A DNA stretch of 64,000 nt, from positions 41,382,250 through 41,446,249 of the forward strand of contig OZ020616.1 in assembly GCA_963971575.1 (NCBI GenBank). The letters run 5' to 3'. A program made the translations under genes and the position numbers. Source of the DNA: Liopterus haemorrhoidalis. Lineage: Eukaryota; Arthropoda; Insecta; Coleoptera; Dytiscidae. Positions 56,833-64,000 of this stretch are shown here, piece after piece. The notes under the pieces were generated by a model that worked only from the letters and a program-made list of their open reading frames with translations, had not been told where the DNA came from and did not search any database. Every line of letters starts with the position of its first letter. Within the stretch, counting starts at the first letter, position 1.

Positions 56833-57505
56833 CTAAAAAATAGTCAGGTTTTCTCTACTCAGACACTGTCTACAGTTTAGCTGTCAATACGCACGAAAAG
56901 TAGAACGGCAGCGAAAGATGTAGGGGAGGACTGATAGCGGGTACGTCGTATAGTAACTTTATAAAAATGATTTGGTGTTTTTTTCATCAAGCTCGTGAGC
57001 CACTTGAGCGCGCATTTTGGCCGGCAACATTTTTTACGTCATGGTTCACATCAAATAACAAAATTTTACCTTTTTACGTCACAGCCGGCATTCAGCAACA
57101 AATTCTTTTAGTGGGCCATAATTTCTTTTGTAATTTCTATTATTTACGATTTTACGTTCTTATTTACGCCAACTGCGTAAATATAAACTACGAGCCCTGT
57201 TTTCGCCCTAGAGCTCGTCGGCATAAATACGCCTAATGTGTAAGAAACCTAGGCAATGTATGTAATACGGTAAGATAACACATATATAAGCGTTCCAATA
57301 TCAAAAAACTGCGGCTAGTGCTGCGGTTTATTTTGCGATAGCCAAGCGGTGGCGGTGAAATTCAACAAACTGCGTTTGGCCGCGGCGATAGTCGTTGCGT
57401 GTATATTCGAGGATGATAAGTATGAAAAATTTAATAACTAATATATACAGAAAACAAATAAAATAAGGTGTGGGACCAAATAGGAAAACTCTCCGAAATT
57501 GATGC
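56833..57505. other. Unannotated stretch
   Basis: GC-richer patches (GCGGCTAGTGCTGCGG near 57310) but no coding or repeat call. Confidence 0.4.
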
Positions 57506-57507
57506 TA

Positions 57508-58705
57508 TAGTCGTATCGCTGATAGGTGACTGTTACATGTATGTATAAAGTGATGCATTCATATAATAATCTATTTACCATTTTGCAGCGATTTTAAAAA
57601 TGATTTTTGTTATTTGTCTTAGCTGTCAGTGTCTGTTAATAATATAAATTAATAGAGCTTGCGGTCAATTATTAAATTCACAAACTTTAATTTTAAATCT
57701 GCTGAAATATTTAAATTCCGAAAAAGAGAACAATGGGCCACTTATTTCTCTATCTTGTGTCCATCAAAGAGTAGCAGCTGCCTTAAAGATTTCGGAATCA
57801 ATAATTCGTAGAATTATAAAATGTAATAAATCTGAACTTCTCACTAACAAAATCACGAGAAAATGAAAGAAATTAAAATCTGAACTAGTTTATTTTATTG
57901 ATACATTGGCACAAACGTATGGTCATGAAATACTAAGATTACCTCCTTATCACTGCCAGTTTAACCCCATTGAACTAATTTGGGGTATAACAAAAAATTA
58001 TTATGATAGAGATATTGGTCAAAACGGATATAGTGATAACGAAGTTTTGAAAATGTGGCTAGTAGCCTGTGATCAAATTAGTTGTGAAACTTGGGCAAAA
58101 TCTGTTAAAAAAATCGAAAATTTAATAAATGAATGGTGGGAAAGGGAAATGATTGTTGATGATATTAATCCAATAATAATAAATACAAGCAATGACAGAT
58201 AGTTCAGATGACGACGATATCATGCATTACAGTGACTATTTTTTAAAAAATAAAAACAAACTTTTAAATACAACTTTTAGCAATATATTATATGAATAAA
58301 TATATTTTTACTTAATATTTTATTACTTTGTACTCAGGGGAAAAATAAAAATTTAATTTAATTAAACAACAAATTATAATCCAAAATTTACGTATGAGTA
58401 TAAGTTTTTCCTTATTTATAATTATTACCTTAAAATTAATAATTTTGTTTGTTTGAGTACTGCTGTGAATTTATTTTCGTGCTCTAATTAGTAAAGATAT
58501 CTACGAATCATGCCGTTTCTTTATAAAGCTTTGGTTTTTATTAAAATAATTTGGAAATATTTTGGACGCAAGTTGACAACTAAACTTGCGTCACATACGT
58601 TACTATGGGTATGCAAATAATTATAATGATATAGACAGAGAAAGCATATAGTATTGTATATCGATACTTGTAGCAACTAACAGTCACCTATCAGCAATCC
58701 GGCTA
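57508..58705 (+). mobile_element. IS630/Tc1-like deletion derivative, 1.2 kb
   Basis: Inverted ends TAGTCGTATCGCTGATAGG / (inverted) TAGCCGGATTGCTGATAGG continue TGACTGTTA; TA flanks (57506-57507, 58706-58707). Coding remnant inside. Confidence 0.78.
57652..58202 (+). pseudogene. DDE-type transposase with internal deletion
   Basis: One plus-strand frame. N-terminal part SEKENNGPLISLSCVHQRVA and ALKISESIIRRIIKCNKSEL (HTH), a TGA after ITRK, then directly the C-terminal block GHEILRLPPYHCQFNPIELI, WGITKNYYDRDIG and ENLINEWWEREMIVDDINPI. The last catalytic acid survives in the NPIE motif, but the earlier D-containing blocks are deleted. It resembles the DDE_3-type (IS630-like) transposases common in insects. 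Confidence 0.8.
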
Positions 58706-58707
58706 TA

Positions 58708-59381
58708 ATTATGATATTATTATTTTTATTTTACATACAATTGGTAACAGCATATACATTCTGTATACTTATTAGTAAATTATTAGGATTTTTCACATAT
58801 CGAAATAATCAACAAATCTTTCTTGTATTTGAAAAGCATAGCTTGAGTCCTTTCATAAACTGGAAGATATTCCTGTTGAATTCTTCTAGTGCTGGATCTT
58901 GAGGTTCTGGTAAGTGTAATAAGTTTCATTGGAATTTTTCATACCTGTGCAGGACACAAGCAGATTTTACTATTTTTATTGAAGAATCTACTTTTACATC
59001 CAATTGTCTGTAAAATACTCGCCACTTTTGGACTAAAATTCCGAAAGCATTTTCACCACGCCGCGCTGTACATAACGCATTGTTGTAGTTTTCTTTCCTG
59101 TTATGAAATCGCGCCTGCCTTTATCGTTACCGCCACTGTGAAAGACACCGCATGAGTTTGAGAAGACCTGGATCGCTTCTAGTATCGCTACCATAGCCGC
59201 GTTTGTTTCCGGAATCCTTAAATCAGCGCGGCAGTAACGTGTTGACTACGCTGGACATGAAAAGTATACATTATATTTTCTTATTGGCGGGTCGCATTCG
59301 TCCCATGGGCTGCCAGTTAGCGACCCCTGTTCTAGTAGATAATAGTAAATCCAATGCAAGTTTTTACAACATAAATAAAAA
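58708..59381. other. Unannotated stretch with a hAT-like right end
   Basis: GGCTGCCAGTTAGCGACCCCTG at about 59308-59329 resembles a hAT terminus (inverted CAGGGGTCGCTAAC). The opposite terminus was not found. Confidence 0.4.
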
Positions 59382-60391
59382 AATTAATGTGAAGTGTGAA
59401 TTTTCACACATTTCAGGGTTTCGCAGGTATTTAGTAAGTGAATGATGATTATTTGGGATGCCAAAACAAATTTTATATTAAAATATATATATATTTTTTT
59501 TTAATTCGAACGCCTAATACCATTATTTAGGTTTCTAAATATGTGCAGAATTTTTTTTTATATATATAACAAGGTTCATTAAGAATTTTAAAAATTGCGC
59601 CTATGGCTTCCATTGGTTGTTATAAGTTCCGCCCTTCTGATTTCGAGTACATTGAAACAGAATTAAATTATAATTTAAACAATTTCCACTGGTTATTAAA
59701 TTTACGCTTTTAAAAATTAAATGCAACATTTGCCAAAATATAACTAGAATTTTTAAAAAATAATTTAAACAATAAAAAAACCAAAAATAATATTGTCTCT
59801 TCTCGCAGGGTTTGATCCCTTTCGAATCGAGTTACTTGGGTGGAGCACCAGCGTCAAAACCACTACACCAGCATACACGTTCCATTGTAGCGTGTTACAA
59901 AGCTATAACTTGTGTACATTAGCCAAAAAATCACAAAAAATGCGTTTTTTTCCAAAAACGTAATCTGATCACTAATGTACATTACTTAGAATTTTTTCAG
60001 ATTTTTAGTTTAAACCATCTGGGCTACAGGGTGTGGGGCAAAAAATGTTTTGCACAATTTTGGAAAAAATCGCTTCAAAATAATTTATTTTGCAAAAATA
60101 ATAATTTGATCGTTAATCCACGTACCAAGGGCTTTCATTTGATACCCTACTCAGAATTATAAAAAAATATATATTTTTTTTCGATGAGCACATATTTGTT
60201 TATATTTTTAGGGGGATATGTTTTTTAGATGTTTTAGTATTTTTCCTATGTGCGGGTCGAAGAGTTGTATAAGCATGCCAAATTTCAACTCTCTAGGTTT
60301 AGCCGTTTGGCTACAATTTTTACCGAACAGACAGACAGACAGACGACAAAATGACGGTATAAGCGTTTTTTGGTCATACCTACAAAACACT
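59382..60391 (-). mobile_element. HINE family 1 element, copy D
   Basis: Reverse orientation. 3' end AATTAATGTGAAGTGTG and hairpin GTGTGAA-TT-TTCACAC, sub-terminal AGGGTTTCGCAGGTAT (59416-59431). tRNA-like module 59808-59870. Body blocks GGGTATCAAATGAAAGCCC and TAGCCCAGATGGTTTAAAC shared with copy A. CAGACAGACAGACAGAC tract (60328-60344). 5' ATACCTACAAAACACT at 60376-60391. Confidence 0.85.
59808..59870 (-). promoter_or_regulatory. tRNA-like module in HINE copy D
   Basis: Minus strand: A-box TGGTGTAGTGG (59870-59860) and B-box-like GGATCAAACCC (59818-59808) within an AGGG-ATCAAA-CCCT T-arm-like stem, then a T-rich run. The A box agrees with that of tRNA genes; the B box is two changes from consensus. 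Confidence 0.5.
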
Positions 60392-61084
60392 AAAAATTAA
60401 AAAAATCTCGTTGCTTCAAGAGACATCTAGGTATAACTAGCGTATCTAACTGGACGAGCTGTTATATCATTCATCGATCTTTCGTCTACTCTCATGTAAT
60501 ATTTTATGATGCATAATAATAAATCCAACGTTTTTGCAAGTTGTGACAAAATAAATCAAGAAAAAATGTCCATCCTTTCAAGAGAAACAAAAAGCATGTA
60601 ACTAGCGTTTCTAACTGGACTCACCCAAAAACAAAAACTTCATTCTAAAATGATTCGGGTGTACACTTAAACGTCCCACGGCATATTAAAGTTGTGACCG
60701 CAAAAAAATTTACTTAACCCCGAAGTTGGTCATTCTATTTAAAATTCTTGTCAGGGTAACATGGGGTCATATGAAAATGTTATCAAAAACACATTCCGGA
60801 AGAAAAATAGAATGTGGTCTTATTTAAATTCTTTTTCGAACTTTTAACGAATTGAAAAGTTTAGCATAATATCTTTTATATTTATTCAGGAGCAGGGAGA
60901 TTTATTTAAACTTTGGTTATATTTTTAGAAAACCCAAACCTTGTAACCTTAAACCACAAAATATCGACTACGGGGTGTAAAATATAGCAGTCATTTTAAA
61001 AGGTACTTGAAAATATACACAAAGAAAATATATGCAACTGGAAAAATATAATACTGAAGATTTGATTCTAGAAAATAACAAGGA
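60392..61084. other. Unannotated stretch with a 40-bp direct repeat
   Basis: AACTAGCGTATCTAACTGGAC (about 60434-60454) recurs as AACTAGCGTTTCTAACTGGAC (about 60600-60620). Otherwise no signal. Confidence 0.45.
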
Positions 61085-61345
61085 AATACTGGGATTGCCG
61101 AAATATCTAGGAGCAATAATAGAGAACACAGTTACGAGTAACCGTGAATAGTAGACCAATTTCAGAATTAACCAAACATGGCAAATAGTTAGGTCCTTAA
61201 ATTCCAAACTGTGGGATGAGAGTATCACGATGTAGACTAAAATAATAACAATCTTTGCGATTATAGTGCAAAGTATATTAACTTACGAATGTGAAGTATG
61301 GCTTACCAGTAAATAAAAACAGAAATAAATTCTAGCCACGGAATA
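61085..61345 (+). pseudogene. LINE reverse-transcriptase fragment
   Basis: Plus strand, broken: KYLGAIIENTVTSNRE (about 61099), IVRSLNSKLWDESITM and, after stops, IFAIIVQSILTYECEVWLTS (about 61250). This is the region following the RT palm (xYLGxII ... LNSxLWDxxI ... SILTYGxExW). Confidence 0.6.
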
Positions 61346-61410
61346 GTTATTTGTATACTAAGGCAGTGAAGTCGAGTTTTTTATCACGAATAACCACGTG
61401 AGTGATAAAA

Positions 61411-62043
61411 AAAAATCAGCTGTGGCCACCACAGGACCGACCGCCATCTCTAAGTACTTACATAAAATACATTCTAGCAGCAGAGTAGAAATGACTTGGC
61501 CTAATATTTTCTAACAGAGATATTATTTATCATGACCATGGAAACGGTACATATAAGTATGAAAAAGTAGATATTCAGAAAAAATTTCGAAAAAAATCGT
61601 TTTATCAAAAAATGTCTCAAATAAATGTTGTTAGTTATTGCTTTTATAGCAACTTTTGTTAAATAATTTTTTTCGAAATATTTTTCTGTTGCTAAAGATT
61701 CGCAAAAATCTTAAAATCGACACGAGTAAACTCCGATTTCTAGTCAACCGATTTTTACCAAAAGTTGAGCAACTCGTGCCATTGATGTCAAAAGCTTAAA
61801 TATGAAGTAAGATAAAAATATAAGATATGAGATATGAAGTTATAGAAAAATACTTTTAGCCGCATTTACTCTGCACGTGTACACAGACAGACGGATGAAC
61901 AGACAGACAGACAGACGGACAGACAGACAGACAGACCGACAGACATTATGCTAAAAATAGTCAAAACGTTATGTAGGGACCTCAATTCGTGGAGATCCAT
62001 CGAAATGTCAAAATCGGTATGATCACAATACCTCCCTTATATA
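61411..62043 (-). mobile_element. HINE family 2 element, cut by a Tc1 insertion
   Basis: Same 3' end as the 53.9 kb copy (ATCAGCTGTGGCCACCACAG), GACAGACGGACAGACAG tract near 61880-61945, and 5' body to CCTCCCTTATATA. The sub-terminal repeat beyond that was removed by the Tc1-like insertion at TA (62042-62043). Inserted in an A-run between the 11-bp arms of a TTTTTTATCAC hairpin. Confidence 0.85.
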
Positions 62044-63500
62044 CAGCTGTGTTCATAAGTATTAGGCACCCCCTGTAAAACAGGACGGCTACAAAATGAC
62101 CGCGAAATATGTTTACGTTTTGTTATGGTCTGTTAGTTATCTTAAAACGTAAACATTTAGAATCAGTTTTTATGCATTTTAAGAGTGTTTATATTATTCT
62201 TCGTTAGTTATTCATAGGTAGTCCAAAGTGATAGTCGAAAAACGGTGACATTAAAAACTTTTATTTTTGGGTAATTATTTTTATTCGGTGATATTTTATT
62301 AAATACAAGATTAGAAAACTATTTGTGTGAAGAATGCCAAAAAAAAAAACGCGAACTGAGTGAAGCTGAGAGGGCACAGATCGTCCTTTTATCTTCCATG
62401 GGTTTTAGTCAAGTGAAAATTGCCAAAAAAATTCAATGTTCACACTATGCTGTTCAAGCCACGTTGAAAAGATTCAAAGATGACAATTCATTTACAAACA
62501 AACGAAGAAGTGGAAGAAAACGGCGAACAACACAGCGAGAAGACCGCCAGTTGCTGCGCTTATCGTTGCAAAACTATAGAAAAACGTCCAGGGAGCTGGC
62601 TGCTGACCTCCAAGAAACGTCTGGAACATCGATTTCATCAGTAACCGTTCGGAGGCGTTTAATAGAGCAAGGGTTAAAAGGCCGCAAGGGTAGAAAAAAG
62701 CCATGGTTCTCCGCAGAAAATAAAAAGAAACGCTTTTTAGGGGCCAAAAAGTATAAAAATTGGACGACTAACAACTGGGTGAAAGTGGTTTGGTCCGATG
62801 AAACAAATATTGAGGTAACAAAACTCATGTATATTTTAAAATTTAAACTTAGTTTCGATCAGTTCCATCAAATCTGGAGACCTTTAAATATTACGATAAA
62901 TTAAGGCTTTTGTTTTGCTACATTTCAGATTTTTGGTCACTCGGGGCCCCAGTTTGTGAGGAGGAGGAAGGGCGAGGAATACCGGGATGAGTGCATCTTA
63001 CCCACAATAAAACATGGTGGAGGTAGTATAATGATATGGGGTTGTATGAGTACCCATGGTGTAGGAAATGTTTTTATTTGTGAGGGTCGTATGAACTCCG
63101 GTACCTACACCACCATGTTAGGAGAGGTGTTAAGGCCGTCTGTTGAAAACATTTTTGGTCAAAACTTGGGAGAAGATGTCAGAGATGTTTATTTTCAACA
63201 AGACAATGCGCCCTGCCCCACTTCCATGGCATCAAGGAAATGGTTCTCTGATAATCAAATTCAGGTCTTAGATTGGCCAGCTCAATCCCCTGACTTCTCG
63301 CCAATTGAACACCTGTGGCCCATATTGAAGAGAAAAGAAACACAAACATCCCACGACATCCCGAGGTGAACTTAGACAAAATTTTTTGAGCGAATGGTAG
63401 AAAATTGCCCCAACCATTTGCGCAAAATTAGTACGTAGTATGCTCTAGCTGCGGTTATAAAAGCCCGAGGACGGGCAACAAAATATTAAAAATATAATAA
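62044..63500 (+). mobile_element. Tc1-like element, left end intact
   Basis: Starts CAGCTGTGTTCATAAGTATT right after TA inside HINE copy 61411-62043. Contains the transposase gene. No matching right end was found before the next repeat (from about 63525), so it is either truncated or interrupted. Confidence 0.85.
62334..63369 (+). pseudogene. Tc1-like transposase gene with probable 114-bp intron
   Basis: Cut-and-paste transposase. The likely ATG at 62334-62336 is followed by an A-run one base too long, so the conserved frame is entered at RELSEAERAQIVLLSSMGFS. HTHs: QVKIAKKIQCSHYAV and TSRELAADLQETSG. First catalytic block VKVVWSDETN (D). Then GTAACA...TACATTTCAG, 62815-62928, a GT-AG segment that holds an in-frame stop; removing it restores the conserved text (SDETNIE joined to IFGHSGPQFVRRRK). 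Exon 2: LPTIKHGGGSIMIWGCMS, FQQDNAPCPTS (D), DWPAQSPDFSPIEHLWPILK (E), i.e. DD34E. After 63369 the C-terminus is frameshifted (AAVIKARGRATKY near 63450-63489). Defects at both ends; core intact. Confidence 0.85.
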
Positions 63501-63524
63501 TTTTTATTCAATTTATTAATTACT

Positions 63525-64000
63525 AGCTGAAAACCCGTGCTTCGCTACGGTATATTGATGGTCTCATTGGCATAAAATCCGTAGTTTGTTTTTAAACTTG
63601 TGTATGGGTAACCTTTGTAACAAAAAATCTAGTCGATATCTCATCTCTCCTAAGAGATATTGAGGAATCCGTGAAAAAACATTTTATTCCTTTTCACCAG
63701 ATAGGGGTCGAACTTGAAAAAATCCTTTCTTAGTGGGTTCTTACGTCATACTGAAAAATGTACTCTCCGAATTTTTTATTTCTAACAAAAAAATACTAAT
63801 TTACCCCTTAGGAGTAAAAGAAAACTGTCAAAACACATATATGCCAAAATGGAATGTTATAACTCAACAACCGCTGGAAATACAAAGGGTTCTATAATTC
63901 ACCCCAAATGTAGATTCACCTCTTTAGGAGTTAATTAAGGTAAAATCCTGAAATTTATTTTTCGGCATTTGTATAGGTAATCTTTGTAAGCAAAAACCAA
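63525..64000. repeat. Unclassified repeat end at window edge
   Basis: Begins CTAGCTGAAAACCCGTGCTTCGCTACGG, a terminal motif of a type seen in many insect repeats, followed by repeated GGGTAACCTTTGTAA and TTAGGAGT motifs. The window ends before the other side. Confidence 0.4.

Noticed and set aside
58881..59337. hAT element bounded by TTCTAGTG / TTCTAGTA
   Set aside because: The right end looks like a hAT terminus but the supposed left end has no matching terminal repeat, so the flank match is likely chance.

Overview
This 64 kb window looks like intergenic or intronic DNA of an arthropod, most likely an insect. It is AT-rich, has no operons, and nearly everything recognisable is transposon debris: mariner/Tc1, hAT, pogo, Helentron-like and non-LTR retrotransposon sequence. 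No complete ordinary host gene was found. The best host-exon candidate is a short SANT/Myb-like reading frame at 27144-27377, and it too could belong to a transposon. I cannot name the species; the mix of families would suit a beetle, hemipteran or similar insect.

Layout. 0-3 kb: LINE reverse-transcriptase remnant and a truncated mariner. 3-9.1 kb: cluster of hAT elements with 8-bp target duplications and nested fold-back elements. 9.6-17.7 kb: Helentron-like (HINE) elements of two families, a 140-147-bp tandem repeat split by a HINE, a deleted mariner, a LINE fragment and a hAT-like element. 18.7-29.7 kb: hAT MITE, palindromes, mariners, a LINE fragment, the SANT-like frame, a TA-flanked MITE, a 138-nt hairpin and a 40-bp tandem array. 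30-43 kb: LINE fragments, an internally deleted mariner, a GC-rich island, hAT MITEs, a pogo-like element carrying a PHD-like finger, and a HINE with a retroposon inside. 44-55 kb: two nearly intact mariners (one Mos1-like), a three-level nest (hAT holding mariner holding hAT), a LINE with target duplication, a solo LTR and a hAT holding a HINE. 55.9-64 kb: two TA-flanked deletion derivatives, more HINE copies and a Tc1-like transposase gene with an apparent 114-bp intron.

The parts interact mainly by insertion into one another. Several insertions can be proved inside the window because an uninterrupted paralogue is present or because target duplications are intact. The most unusual recurring unit is HINE family 1 (copies at 12.3, 16.8, 24.0, 42.0 and 59.4 kb, and a broken one at 49.9 kb). 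It has sub-terminal inverted repeats, a (GTCT)n tract near the 5' end and a 3' hairpin, and four copies also hold a central tRNA-like module with A-box and B-box matches. A second pattern is that five transposase genes from different lineages have lost their catalytic core but kept both ends of the protein.

All calls come from reading the sequence. No database search, folding or alignment program was run.
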